From Spirodela intermedia (taxonomy: Eukaryota; Streptophyta; Magnoliopsida; Alismatales; Araceae): a DNA stretch of 64,000 nucleotides. The first letter of the stretch is position 1. The number at the start of each line of letters is the position of its first letter. Location of the stretch: NCBI GenBank assembly GCA_902729315.2, contig LR746279.1, positions 3,128,501-3,192,500 of the forward strand, read 5' to 3'. This document shows, one piece after another, positions 12,728-23,509 of the stretch. The translations under genes were made by a program, and so were the position numbers. The notes beneath the pieces are model-generated. The model was not told where the DNA came from and searched no databases. It saw only the letters and a program-made list of their open reading frames with translations.

Positions 12728-14265
12728 GATGAGATGCAGAGAGAAGCCGCTCTGGGACTCCTACTACAGAGAGAACAGCCGTACTACCAGTTTTCATGGG
12801 CTATTTATCATGTTTACACTTTGTGAACGTTAATGCCAGTTTATACAAGACGAGGACCATATATCCCTATTGAAATTGTACGCGTTAACAGCCGCAGGTG
12901 AACGATCAGTGTGCCGGGACATCGATTCCAGTTGTTCCGCAGAATATGAAGAACAATCAGTGTGCCGCAGAATATGAAGATGAGGGGAATACATCAGGAA
13001 CCCAAATCTGGTAAAATGCCGAACCGGTTCCTGATAGAGATTAGATTTGTGAAATCTCCAGATCAAAGAGACATGCTATTTTTTGCAAAAGTAATAATAA
13101 TATACGGGTATATTCACAACCATGTAAAATTTGTATATCTATGTGAAATTCCCAAGGATATATGAGTACATTTCAACTCTAATGCACGATTACTTTATAA
13201 AGTCGTAATGCTGTCCCAGAAATCCTTTTCCTTTTTGTATGAGGCAGGTGCTGATATCGAAATTGTGGACAACCGTTCTTGCATTTCACGGTTTGTCCGT
13301 TGTTCTTCAAGGAGGCATAGCTTGTGGCAAATAGCTGCACAGTCAGCAGGATAGTGGCCAACCAGATTTGACTGGATGGGGGAGGGGATGATAATGAATA
13401 GGAGGTATCGCATTATAAAATGTGAACAAAATAAATGTAGTGGAGACAGAAGATGCAGCGACGGAGAAGGAAGTGGAAGTCTCTGCCCTGGGATGACTAC
13501 TTTCTCTAGCTCCTCTTGTACTTATTACTTTGTGGCTTCCGTCATCAGTCAAAATGTTCCGGACGACTTTAACAGTATCAATAGCTTAATCCCACATTGT
13601 GTGAGCATTTAGAGTGGCATTAAAAGTCAACATGTGTAAAATTTAGACATCTTGGAGGATTACCAAAAAAAGGATAAAATTCTCGACCGTGGGACATATT
13701 AGTTACTTGATGAAAGAAATCCTCAGATGCTTCACAAAAAATAGGCTCCTTGTAAGGTTACAAACAAGACAATGCCGTCATTCTTATACATTAGTTTTTT
13801 AATATTAGCCTCTGAGGTTCTTATGGACCCTCAAACGTTGATAATTATTATGCTCTGCTAATGACGCCTTGAAAGCAAGCAGCCAACAAGATTCAAAATA
13901 CTAAACCCACTGCAAAACAATTGTGTAACTTCCTCATTTACTCAATGATTATTATCAAATATACCCTCATATTTATCTAATTGAATACTATCTAATGATT
14001 CCATTGAGACAACTGAACAAATGAAAATATTAAATGAGCTTATTTTGTAATTATTACAATCATTTCATGGTGCTCGTATAGCATGATTAATATTTTCGAA
14101 TGATAAATTAAATTTTTAATCATCAATGCGACTCCACTAGAATATCCCTGTGTCACAAGAAAAGTCATTCCTGTACGTGTATCCAAATACCAACAACCTC
14201 AATACAACTCGAGTCCAGCCAGAACTAGGACTGATCTAAATTGGATTTATGATGCCCCACAATTC
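12385..14265 (-). repeat. Type B tandem unit, copy B3 (truncated)
   Basis: Collinear with B1: the 'gccgttatactttattagacgg' block, exon 1, promoter region and the 13000-13800 block that matches 4610-5400. A short minus-strand frame at 13179-13361 reads like a hydrophobic leader followed by a KCKNGC segment, but it starts at TTG and is broken by stops in the B1 copy, so it is not called as a gene. The 13930-14100 AT-rich block is shared with 21.2-21.4 kb and 26.46-26.65 kb. Confidence 0.6.
12609..12663 (-). pseudogene. Truncated type B defensin copy B3 (signal-peptide exon only)
   Basis: On the minus strand a 55-nt exon reads MAGVIFLLVMVLS... and ends before a GTAATCC donor in the same phase as the intact genes. 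Compared with B1 it has an in-frame deletion in the N-terminal part of the signal peptide, which is still hydrophobic. Intron sequence follows down to about 12385. There the homology to B1 and B2 ends and no cysteine-rich exon follows, so the copy is 3' truncated. A GA repeat (about 12693-12729) lies upstream in the leader position. Confidence 0.6.
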
Positions 14266-14807
14266 TATGGATCGCACCCTGATGGGTTTAGAGGCATAGA
14301 TCCTTTTAAGGTCTTCAAGATTCTGGCAAACCCCAAGCATCGGGCATATCCAGGCAGGACTTGGGGTTTGTCCAGCCCCTTCACCACCTTACGTATTTTT
14401 CTCCGTGTAAATGATATTGTCGGCTAACTTGGATCTCAAGCACAATTTTTACTTTTACTTTGAACCATAGTCCAACACGACCTTACTTCTTGAGCATAAA
14501 TCCCACTGTCTCTATATGATGTCCTGTATCATGATAGGAGACGCTTGGAAGAACGACAGATACATTTAAAGCGAAGAAGCTTATTCCATGGACTCAAGAC
14601 TCGACCGATCACCTGTTACCGACAACGGAGATGATAGAGGATGAAGAAGACGATATAACACGAGGTTGTTGATTACAACAACACTCACTTATTTACCCTC
14701 TTGAGCACGCTACAGACGGAACCCTTGACCCCCCTCCTTACCAGACAACGAGCAAGTCATATCGGGAACAGAGCTGAGGGGGGCTGCCAGTCAGGTCTGG
14801 CCGATGA

Positions 14808-15323
14808 CTACGGCTTGCATCGCTTGTAGCAGATGCATCGACGGGGAAAAATGCCCTGGCACACTCCTCGAACGTAACCCGCCCTCCTGCACGTAATTGA
14901 GCAATTCTGAAAGATAGAGCAGAACCCTATGGGCCGGTTACAGAGCCTGTGGCCCGCTTCCACATTCTGGGATAACTCTCGGGCAGAACCTACGTCCACG
15001 GAAAAAATTAGTATGATGCCATGATACGAACATTTATGAAACCCATCGGCACAGATAGCAATGTTATGAACATTATGCTTTATTTGAGGAGAATTAATTA
15101 TATGTTAAATGATCAATTCACAACAAGGAAGAACCGTGTAATGTACGCACAGATTTAATTTAGTTCAGCTACTAGCGACTATTCTAATATGCTAAATCCT
15201 AGATAAATGAAATTACTCCCGAGTGATCCCCAATGGACAGAGTGGAGGATTACTTGTGGCAATGAGCAGCGAGACGACCATAACGAGCAGCAAGACGACG
15301 GGAAACACTTGGACGCGAGCCAT
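14808..15323 (-). CDS. Defensin-like secreted cysteine-rich peptide A2 (two exons)
   Basis: Paralogue of A1 with the same structure. Exon 1 is 15254-15323 (MARVQVFPVVLLL...), the intron 14990-15253 (264 bp, A|GTAATC...CGTAG) and exon 2 14808-14989, stop TAG. The product is 83 residues with the same eight cysteine positions. The loops differ from the other copies: NRPIGF, SIFQN, SIT, RRAGYVRGV and QGIFPRR between successive cysteines. It has more arginines than A1 and so should be more basic. A TATA box and a CT-rich leader precede the start. The expected role is a secreted antimicrobial peptide of the defensin fold, inferred from the cysteine pattern and gene structure. Confidence 0.85.
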
Positions 15324-15350
15324 GAGCAAAGCAAGTTTGAGGAAGCCGAG

Positions 15351-15352
<2 letters not shown>

Positions 15353-15382
<30 letters not shown>
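15353..15382. repeat. GA/CT microsatellite in the A2 leader
   Basis: A pure (GA)n run on the plus strand, which is CT on the coding strand, between the TATA box and the ATG. Such CT-rich leaders are common in plant genes. Its length differs in every copy of the array. Confidence 0.7.
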
Positions 15383-15387
<5 letters not shown>

Positions 15388-15423
15388 AATCGGATGATGA
15401 GAGGGGACGCCCTGGGGTTCCTA

Positions 15424-15430
15424 TTATATA
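15424..15430 (-). promoter_or_regulatory. TATA box of A2
   Basis: TATATAA on the minus strand, 101 bp before the ATG, in the same conserved block as A1. Confidence 0.6.
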
Positions 15431-16125
15431 GACAAAAGAACAGATGTATTACACTTTAACACACGCCGTTCGATCACCTTCAGGTGTTAACGCCTTAATG
15501 TCGGGTTTTATGAAATATTTTACTTAATTAACGTTGATATCATCCTTAGTTAAATGGTCAATCGACCCGGACACACCACGCCGGCACTGGCCAGAGGTCG
15601 CCTTCGGTTATCGACGTTAGTCTTGCTAATGAGCAGCTAGAGTGCCAGTGAACCATTGAAGCCGATGCATGGATAAGGCCAGCCCGTATTGACACTTTGA
15701 TCGGACTCATATAGGGCTACGTGGGTGGATAATTCCACGAAATTGTGGACGACTTCACCGTTTCCCTACATCTCAATCCATCCGTGTTAACCTCCCTGAC
15801 TTCTTCATCTGTGTTTTTCTTCTTCGTGACGCCTAAAGTCAATGACAGTGACAGGAAGATTGTGCAGGCTCGAGTTTCTGCAATATTATTGTCAGTAGTC
15901 AAATTTTGAATTGAGAATATCTCCACGGCAGGACAAAAATTCCTAAATTTGCCATTGTTTTTTACGCTGACGAATAGATCAGCGTGAATACATCGGCCTC
16001 AGGGCCAGATCCCCCTAAGACTGGGTCGGCCTAGCCAGGTACATCCCCAGCAAGAGATGCTTAGGAGGCAAAGAGGGGCTTGATTGTCACCCGAGAGGAA
16101 CAAGGCACAGTGGCCCATATCGGGC

Positions 16126-16352
16126 AACAATCCGATCCGAATATGGAGCAGTTGCCAATGATTCGATCAGCAGTGGCTCAGTGGGATGGTTATGACAGAG
16201 ATCTTGCAGATGGAAATAAATCGCAGGAATTGAACCTCAATAAGGAGGTGTGGGATGAGCTTACAAAGTATGATGTCAGGAAACAGTATGCTATGTGGAG
16301 GGAGTACACTGGGGGTCTACTAGGGGTCTTCTGCTGGGCAGAGGAGGGATAG
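16126..16352 (+). pseudogene. Coding-like fragment of unknown identity in unit A2
   Basis: The plus strand reads ...GYDRDLADGNKSQELNLN and then KEVWDELTKYDVRKQYAMW, ending soon after in TAG. The same peptide, with substitutions, is present in units A3 (18990-19196) and A4 (about 23510-23710). The reading frame is kept in A2 and A3, while A4 has an in-frame TAA in the 'RKQYAMW' segment. The fragment is divergent to the defensin and upstream of it. The composition looks like a helical exon of a real protein, captured and then duplicated with the unit. I do not recognise the parent gene. No start context or splice structure makes it a credible gene on its own. Confidence 0.4.
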
Positions 16353-16908
16353 TCACGATCTCTCCTCGTAGATGGAGGCAACCATTATATCACAAAGTAG
16401 AGTTCGTGTTTATATGTATATATATACATTAATTCACACTATCATTAGTCTTATGCATGTAATCTAAACCTGCGTTACATGTTGCGTTTATATCAATGAA
16501 TTTTTTAGAACGTTTCAAGAAGCTAAAAGTGTTGGAGTTGTAGGGAATGATCTATTAGGTCGTATGGGCTCTAATGGGCCTTTTAGTGAGTAGGTGGATC
16601 CAAATCTACGGTGAGTTAGCAGTGGGCCCAGGGGGCAGGGCCCCCTCGGCGGGGGTGTCAATCGAGCTAATGCCCCTCGGTGCCAAATTTGGTTATAAGG
16701 GCATATTTCCCCTAACCCTCTTATAAGAGTGGGGGAAAGCCACCGTCTGTCAGTGGTGGTCTGTGTGTGTGTGAGTGCAGTGTGGCATGTTTCACAGTGG
16801 GTTATGAGATGATATTTTGTTCCTGAAGGAAGAAGAACATTGGCGAATATGGGTATAGGTGGATTCCGCAAATCTGATGTGGAAGCGGACGTAAATGAAG
16901 ATCTTCAA

Positions 16909-17029
16909 GCTGCTGGCAGTCCACAAGAACATTGGCTACATACGCCCGACGCTTGTGGATTGCCAGCAGCAAGAACGTTTTAAGATCTTCAAGCTGCTGG
17001 CAATCCACAAACGTCGGGCGTATGTAGCC
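16909..17029. repeat. Imperfect palindrome at the junction of units A2 and A3
   Basis: The left arm 16934-16970 (GGCTACATACGCCCGACG...) is the reverse complement, with one or two mismatches, of the right arm 16993-17029 (...CGTCGGGCGTATGTAGCC). The piece GCTGCTGGCAGTCCACAAG at 16909-16927 is a second partial inverted copy. This sequence normally occurs once per unit (for example near 21594). Here a short inverted duplication marks the join. Confidence 0.7.
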
Positions 17030-17502
17030 CGTTGGGCTAGGCCAGGCAGGACGTCGGGCTTGTCCTGCCCCCTCACCACCTTACCCCTTTTTGTCCAAGT
17101 AAATGAAGTCGTCGGCTAACTTGGATTTCAAGCACAACATTTACTTTTACTTTGAACCATAATCCAACGACGATCTTACTTCTTAAGGATAAAGGACACT
17201 GCTCCTTGATGATGTCATGCATCAAGATAGGAGACGCTTTGAAGAACGACAGAGATATACAAAGCAAAGAAGCTTATTCCATGTGACTCAAGACTCGACC
17301 GACCACCTGTTACCGACAACGGAGATGATAGAAGATAAAGAAGACGCATACAACACGAGGTTGTAGTTTACAACAACACACGCTTATTTAGTTCTCTAGC
17401 ACGCTACAGATGGAATCCATGAGCCCCCCTCCACACCAGGCAACGAGCAAGCCATAAGGGGAATAGAGCTGAGAGGGGCTGCCAGTCAGCCCTGGCCGGT
17501 AA

Positions 17503-18019
17503 CTACGGTTTACATGGCTTGTAGCAGATGCATTGAGGGCGAAAATGGCCCTGGCACCCTCCCCGGACATAACCAAACCTCCTGCAGGTTATTGAGCAAT
17601 GCCGAAAGATAGAGCAGAACCCTATGGCCCGGCTACAGAGCCTGTGGCCCGCTTCCACATTCTGCGATAACTCTCGAGCAGAACCTGCGTCCACGGCAAA
17701 AATTAGTATGATGCCATGATACGAACATTTATGAAAACACATCGGCACAGATAGCAATATTATTAACATTCTACTTTATTTGAGGAGAAATAATTATATG
17801 TTAAAGGATCAATTCACAATAAGGAAGAATAGTGCAGTGTATGCACAGATTTAATTTAGTTCAACTATTAGCGACCATTTTAATATGCTTGTGGTAAGAT
17901 AGATGAAATTAGTCCTGAGTGATCCCCAATGGAGAGAGTAGAGGATTACTTGTGGTAATGAGCAGCGAGACGACCATAACGAGCAGCAAGACGACGGGGA
18001 ACACTTTGACGCGAGCCAT
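17503..18019 (-). CDS. Defensin-like secreted cysteine-rich peptide A3 (two exons)
   Basis: Same family and layout as A1 and A2. Exon 1 is 17950-18019 (MARVKVFPVVLLL...), the intron 17685-17949 (265 bp, donor A|GTAATC, acceptor CGCAG) and exon 2 17503-17684, stop TAG. The product is 83 residues with all eight cysteines at 40, 47, 53, 57, 67, 75, 77 and 81. Loop contents are SRAIGF, SIFRH, SIT, RRFGYVRGG, QGHFRPQ and YKP. The leader holds the longest CT tract of the array, so the TATA box lies 127 bp from the ATG instead of 81-101. The likely role is a secreted antimicrobial peptide. No function can be assigned beyond the fold. Confidence 0.85.
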
Positions 18020-18048
18020 GAGCAAAGGAAGTTTGAGGAAGACGAGGA

Positions 18049-18060
18049 TGAGAGAGAGAT

Positions 18061-18110
<50 letters not shown>
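18049..18110. repeat. Long GA/CT microsatellite in the A3 leader
   Basis: An almost uninterrupted (GA)n run on the plus strand of about 45-60 bp, CT on the coding strand. It is the longest of the leader repeats in this gene family. Confidence 0.75.
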
Positions 18111-18114
<4 letters not shown>

Positions 18115-18145
18115 GGTGAAGAGAGGGGACGCCCAGGGGCTCCTA

Positions 18146-18152
18146 TTATATA
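18146..18152 (-). promoter_or_regulatory. TATA box of A3
   Basis: TATATAA on the minus strand in the conserved block, 127 bp from the ATG because of the expanded CT tract. Confidence 0.6.
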
Positions 18153-18989
18153 GACAGAAGAACAGATGTATTACACTTTAACACACGTCGTTTGATCAGC
18201 TTCAGGTGTTAATGCCTTAATGTCGGGTTTTATGAAAGATGTCACTTAATCTACGTCGGCATTAAGGTTGACAGCAGCCCTAGGGTAATTGTCAATCCAC
18301 CCGGACACATCACGTCGGCACTTCCTGGAGGTCGCCTTCGGTCATCGACGTTAGTCTAGCCAATGAGCAGCTAGAATGCCGGTGAACCATTGAAGCCGAG
18401 GGAAGGATAACGGCAGACCGTATTGACATTTTGATCAGACTCATATAGGGCTGTATGGGTGGATAAGTCCTGAAAATTGAGGATGACTTCACCGTTCCCC
18501 TACAGCTCAATCCATCTGTGTTCCCTACTGTCTCCCCCCTGACTTCTGCATCTATTTTTTTATTCTTCGTGACACCTAAAGTCAATAACAGTGACAGGAA
18601 GATTGTGCATACTCGAGTTTCTACAATATTACTGTGACTAATCAAATTTTGGAAGACAATATCTTCACTGCCATCACCTAAGTTCTTAAATTTGTCATTA
18701 TCTTTTACGCTGAGGTATGGTTCGGCGTGAATACATCGGTCTGGGGCATATCCCCCTAAGCCTGGGTCGGCCTTGCACGGCACATCCCCGGCCGGAGCTG
18801 CTTAGGAGTCAAAGAGGGGCTTGATCGTCACCCGAGAGGGATAAGGCACATCAGGTAAGGGGCCTATATCGGGCAACAATCCGATCAGGATATAGAACTG
18901 GTAGGCGAAACGAGGGGGGAAAATTAATAATAAAAAGGCTATAAACGAAACGAACGATGCAAAAACTGCAATTTCTTCTTCTTGACACG

Positions 18990-19196
18990 TGGAGCAGTTG
19001 CCATTGATTGGATGAGCAGTGGCAAGGTTCGGATGGTTATGACAGAGACGCTGCAGATGGAGATAAATCGGAGGAATTGAACCTCAATAAGAAGGTACGG
19101 GATGAGCTGACAAAGTATGATGTTAGGAAACGATATGCTATGTGGAAGGAGTACACTGGAGTCTCACTAGTGGGCTACTGTTGCGCAGAGGGATAG
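18990..19196 (+). pseudogene. Coding-like fragment of unknown identity in unit A3
   Basis: The plus strand reads GYDRDAADGDKSEELNLN followed by KKVRDELTKYDVRKRYAMW, collinear with the A2 fragment. The frame is open, with conservative substitutions (L/A, N/D, Q/E, E/K). It ends in TAG after CCAEG. Confidence 0.4.
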
Positions 19197-19258
19197 TAAC
19201 GATCCCTCCTCATAGATGGAGGCAACCATTGTATCAAAAAGAAGAATATACACTAATG

Positions 19259-21540
19259 GGGACTTGTATCCCTCGGTGGGCTGTTCTTGTTTTGTAAACG
19301 TGGCTTTGATTCCGCTAACTCGTTTGGGCCGTTTTCTTGGGCCAAATCCGTCCGTTCAAGTTAGCTCATTTATTGGCCTTTTCAGTTCGCGAGAAGCGGT
19401 CCACAAGTGAACCGTTTCAAGGGCTATGTTACCTTTATATTTTTCTACCATTCATAGTATCAATAGAGTGCATCCTTGTCGCTGCCCTGAAGACGATCTA
19501 TCCTCTTGCGGACGAAACCCACCGATTGTCTATCATATCCCCCATCAAGATACAGTATCAGGGGTTGACGGAGTAGCATGCACGCCGAAAGATACTCCGA
19601 CATTCTCCCCAGCGGTACCTCTCCCCCCGGCAGGCTATGGAACCGTAGCGAGGGCTTCAGCAGGGTCCCTTGAACTTTCGGCTAAACCTTCTACAGGTCC
19701 TCTGGGCGAGCTCCAGTCTTCTCCACCAGACGAGCACCACCTACGTCCACAGGAAAACTTAGTGCGATATCATCGAGTCGCGCGATTGAGTTTGGACTTG
19801 AGAACCATCGATACAGAGGCAGAGACGAACATTATAAGCCGTTATATTTTATTAGACTGCAGCAAAGATTATTCTAGCCATTATATTAATCGGAAAGAAG
19901 AAAGTAAGACCCGCATAATTTACGCACATATTTTATTTGGTGTAATTACAGTCAAAGTATTCTAACTTGCCTACATTCTAGTCGCATGAAATTACGGTCG
20001 AGTGGTCCCCAATGGATGGAGTGGTGGATTTTCCTGTGGAATTGGCAGCTAAAGGACCATTCCGAGAAGAAAAATGACGGCGGACACTTGGACGCGCCAT
20101 GGGCAAACCAAGCTTGAGAAAGGCGAAGCTGAGGGAGCCAGAGAGAGATTAGATGGAGTGAAAAGCCGCTCTGGGACTCCTATTACATAGACACAGGAAC
20201 AGCCGTAGTACCCGTTTTCATGGACTTTTTATCATGTTTACACTTTGTGAACGTTTATACCAGGTTATAAAAGACGAGGACGATATATCCCTATCAAAAT
20301 TGTACGCAATAAAAGCCGTAGGTGAACTATCAAACAAAAAACTTGTCCGATAAACAAGCGGCAAGAGTAACATTAGCTAACAAGGCGGCTGCAGGTGTAC
20401 GAGCGACATCCCACCTAATATGGGGGCAGGTGGATAGATAAGTCAAGCCTGAGTCCGACCTAGCCTGAGTTCGCTTCATCTCAATCCACCGATCTGTCTC
20501 ACTCGGTGTTATTTTCTTCGTCTTCTTCTGTCGTGTTCCTATCTTCCAAAGTGATTTACGGTATCGCACTGGTCAATATATCTCATTTTCTTTCTTAGTG
20601 CCACGCAGGCTCAGTCACGTGCGAGCTGCGCACAGTCTAATTTCATTCATAGTTCTGCTGACTTCTCAAACTGTGACTTCTCCATTCGTTTTAAGGGCCG
20701 AGTTGTATCCGGCGTGAATATGGTTGCATATAAGGCTTCGGGATGGATACTAAAAGGCATGGACCCAACACAGCTACCCTCAACCCCAATCACGATTCTT
20801 CGGAAGGCTTTGACAGAAGATGTAGCGACGGGGAAGGGCGTGGCAATCTTTGCTCTCGGGATGACTACATTCTCTTGCTCCTCTTGTACTTGTTACTTTG
20901 TGGCTTCCATATCTAATCAAAATGTTCTCGACGACTTTATCAGTATCAATAGCCTAATCCCACGTTGTATGAACATTTAGAGTGGCACTAAAGGTCAATA
21001 TATGTAAAATTTACACATCTTGTTGTATTACTTAAAAAGAATAAAATTTTCCACCGTGAGATATATTCGTCAACGGAGTAAAATTAGGATCCTTGTAGGG
21101 TTTAGGGTTTTTGGACCCTCAAAAGTTGTATAAAAGCGATCAAAATTTGGATCGCTGTTATATATTAGTTGTCTAATGTAAGCCTCTGAGGTCCTTTTGG
21201 ACCCTCAAAAGTTGATAATTAGTATCAAGTATATCCTCATATTTACCTAATTGAATATTATGTAATAATTCCTTTAAGGTAATATTGAACTAATGAAAAT
21301 ATTAAATTAGCTCATTTTTTAATTATTACAATCATTTCATGGAGCTCATCTATCATGATTAATACTTTTGAATAATAAATTAGATGTTTCAACATCAATG
21401 TGAATCCACTAGACAATATGGCTGTGTCAAAAGCAAAGTCATTCAGGTACGTGTATATACTAACAACCCGAATGAAACCGGAGTCCATCCCGAACTGGGA
21501 CTGATCTAAATGGGACTTGTGATTCCCCCACAATTCTGTG
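19259..21540 (-). repeat. Type B tandem unit, copy B2
   Basis: Starts at the 'cttgtatccctcggtgggctg' junction (compare 2780) and runs through the 3' flank, pseudogene and promoter side. The 4610-5400 block of B1 is largely absent here. The AT-rich tail 21200-21400 matches 13930-14100 and 26460-26650. The short plus-strand frame at 20714-20980 is not conserved as protein in the other copies. Confidence 0.6.
19558..20100 (-). pseudogene. Classical-type plant defensin pseudogene B2
   Basis: On the minus strand, exon 1 begins MARP.. at 20100 but a 2-nt loss against B1 shifts the frame, so the leucine-rich signal peptide is no longer read. Exon 2 (19558-19740, after a CGTAG acceptor) keeps in one frame RTCRRFSRKFKGPC, then a TGA, then SPRYGSIACRGERYRWGEC and a final RRACYSV before another TGA. 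RTC...KFKGPC is the hallmark of classical plant defensins. The cysteine pattern is otherwise C-10-C, x9 and x7 loops, but three cysteine positions have become G, S and stop. This identifies type B as a decayed classical defensin, distinct from type A. Confidence 0.7.
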
Positions 21541-22112
21541 TATCTCACCCTGATGGTTTTAAAGGCATAGATAAATTTTAAGATCTTCAAGCTGCTGGCA
21601 ACCCCAGAGCATCGGTCGCATCCAGCCCGTTGGGCTGGGCCAGGCAGGACTTCGGGCTTGTCCTGCCCTTCACCACCTTTAGCATTTTTTTCCATGTTAA
21701 TGAAATCGTCGGCTAACTAGGATTTCAAGCACAATTTTACATTTACTTTGAACCATAGTCCAACAACGATCTTACTTCTAGAGGATAAAGCCCACTGCTT
21801 TTATCTCATGTCGTGTATCAAGATTGGAGACGATTTGAAGAACGACATACATATTTCAAGGGAAGAAACTTATTCCATGGGCTCAAGACTCGACCGACCA
21901 CCTTTCACCGAGAAAGGAGATGACAGACGATGAAGAAGACGCATACAACACGTGGTGTTGACTACGGCAACACTCACTTATTTAGTTCTCGAGCACGCTA
22001 CAGACTTATTTAGTTCTCGATTACGGAACCCCTGAGCCCCCCTCCGCAGCAGACAACGAGCAAGCCATACCAAGAACAGAGCTGAGGGGGGCTGCCAGTC
22101 AGGCCCCGTTGA

Positions 22113-22581
22113 CTACGGCTTGCATGGCTTGTAGCAGATGCATTGAGGTCGAAAATGGCCCTGGCACGATCCCCGAAAGTAACCCGCCCTCTTGCAGATC
22201 ATTTGGCAACTCCTAAAGGGAAAGCAGAACCCCATGTGCCGGCTACAAAGCCTGTGGCCCGCTTCCACATTCTGCGATAACTCTCGAGCAGAACCTACGT
22301 CCACGGCAAAAATTAGTTTGATCCCATGATTCGAAAATCTACGAAACTCATCGGCACAGATAGCGATGCTATTAACATCATGCTTTATTTGAGGAGAATT
22401 AATTATATGTTAAATGATCAATTCACAACAAGGAAGAACCGTGTAAATGAAATTCCTAGATAAAATGAAATTACTCCCAAGTGATCCCCAATGGAGAGAG
22501 TGGAGGATTACTTGTGGCAATGAGCAGCGAGACGACCATAACGAGCAGCAAGACGACGGGGAACACTTTGACGCGAGCCAT
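22113..22581 (-). CDS. Defensin-like secreted cysteine-rich peptide A4 (two exons)
   Basis: Exon 1 is 22512-22581 (MARVKVFPVVLLL...), the intron 22295-22511 (217 bp, about 47 bp shorter than in its paralogues) and exon 2 22113-22294, stop TAG. The product is 83 residues with the same eight cysteines and spacing as A1-A3. It is the most divergent of the four intact mature peptides: loops SRHMGF, FPFRS, QMI, KRAGYFRGS, QGHFRPQ and YKP. The signal-peptide exon is nearly identical to the others, so change is concentrated in the mature domain. Secretion and the defensin fold are well supported. The target and antimicrobial activity are inferred. Confidence 0.85.
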
Positions 22582-22671
22582 GAGCAAAGCAAGTTTGAGG
22601 AGGACGAGGATGAGAGAGAGAGAGAGAGAGAGAGAGATTAGGTGAAGAGAGAGGACGCCCTGGGGCTCCTA

Positions 22672-22678
22672 TTATATA
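22672..22678 (-). promoter_or_regulatory. TATA box of A4
   Basis: TATATAA on the minus strand, 91 bp before the ATG. A CT repeat (about 22613-22637 in plus-strand coordinates) lies between. Confidence 0.6.
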
Positions 22679-23509
22679 GACAGAAGAACAGATGTATTAC
22701 ACTAACACACGTCGGTTGATCAGCTTTAGGTGTTAACGCCTTAATGTCGGGTTTTATTGAAGATGCCACATAATCTACGTCGGCACTAATGTTGACAGCA
22801 GGCCTAGGGTAATGGTCGATCAACCCGGACACACCACGTCGGCACTGGCGAGAGGTCGCCTTCGGTCATCGACGTATCGAGCCAATGGGCAGCTTGAGTG
22901 ACAGTGAACCATTGAAGCTGATGCATGGATAAGGCCAGCGCGTATTGACCTTTTGACCAGACTCGTATAAAGTTATGTGAGTGGATAAGTTCTGAAAATT
23001 GTGGACGGCTTTACCGTTCCCCAACATCTCAATCCATCTGTGTTCTCTACTGTCTCCTCTCTGACTTCTGCATCTGTATTTTTAGTCTTCGTGACACCTA
23101 AAGTCAATAACAATGACAGAAAGATTGTGCGGACTCGAGTTTCTACAATATTATTGTGACTAGTCAAATTTTGAATGGGGGTACTTCTACTGGCATCACC
23201 TAAATTCCTAAATTTACCATTGTTTTTTGTGCTGACGTATGGTTCGGGGTCAATACATCGGGCTCCGGGCCAGATCCTCCTAAGCCTGGCTCGGCCTAGC
23301 CTGGCACATCCCCAGCAGGAGCTACTTAGGAGGCAAAGAGGGGCTTGATCGTCACCCGAAAGGGACAAGGCGCATCAGGTAAGGGACACATATCCGGCAA
23401 CAATCCGATCCGGATATGGATCTGATAGGCAAAACGAGGGTAAAAATAAAAATAATAAGGTTATAAGCGAAACGAACGACACCCAAACTTCAATTTCTTC
23501 TTCTTGACA

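Larger units (their letters stand above)
14266..16885 (-). repeat. Type A tandem unit, copy A2
   Basis: A complete unit from the 'atcgcaccctgatgggttt' start to the 'ggattccgcaaatctgatgtg' end. It holds defensin A2, its promoter region and, on the plus strand, the coding-like fragment at 16126-16352. Confidence 0.65.
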
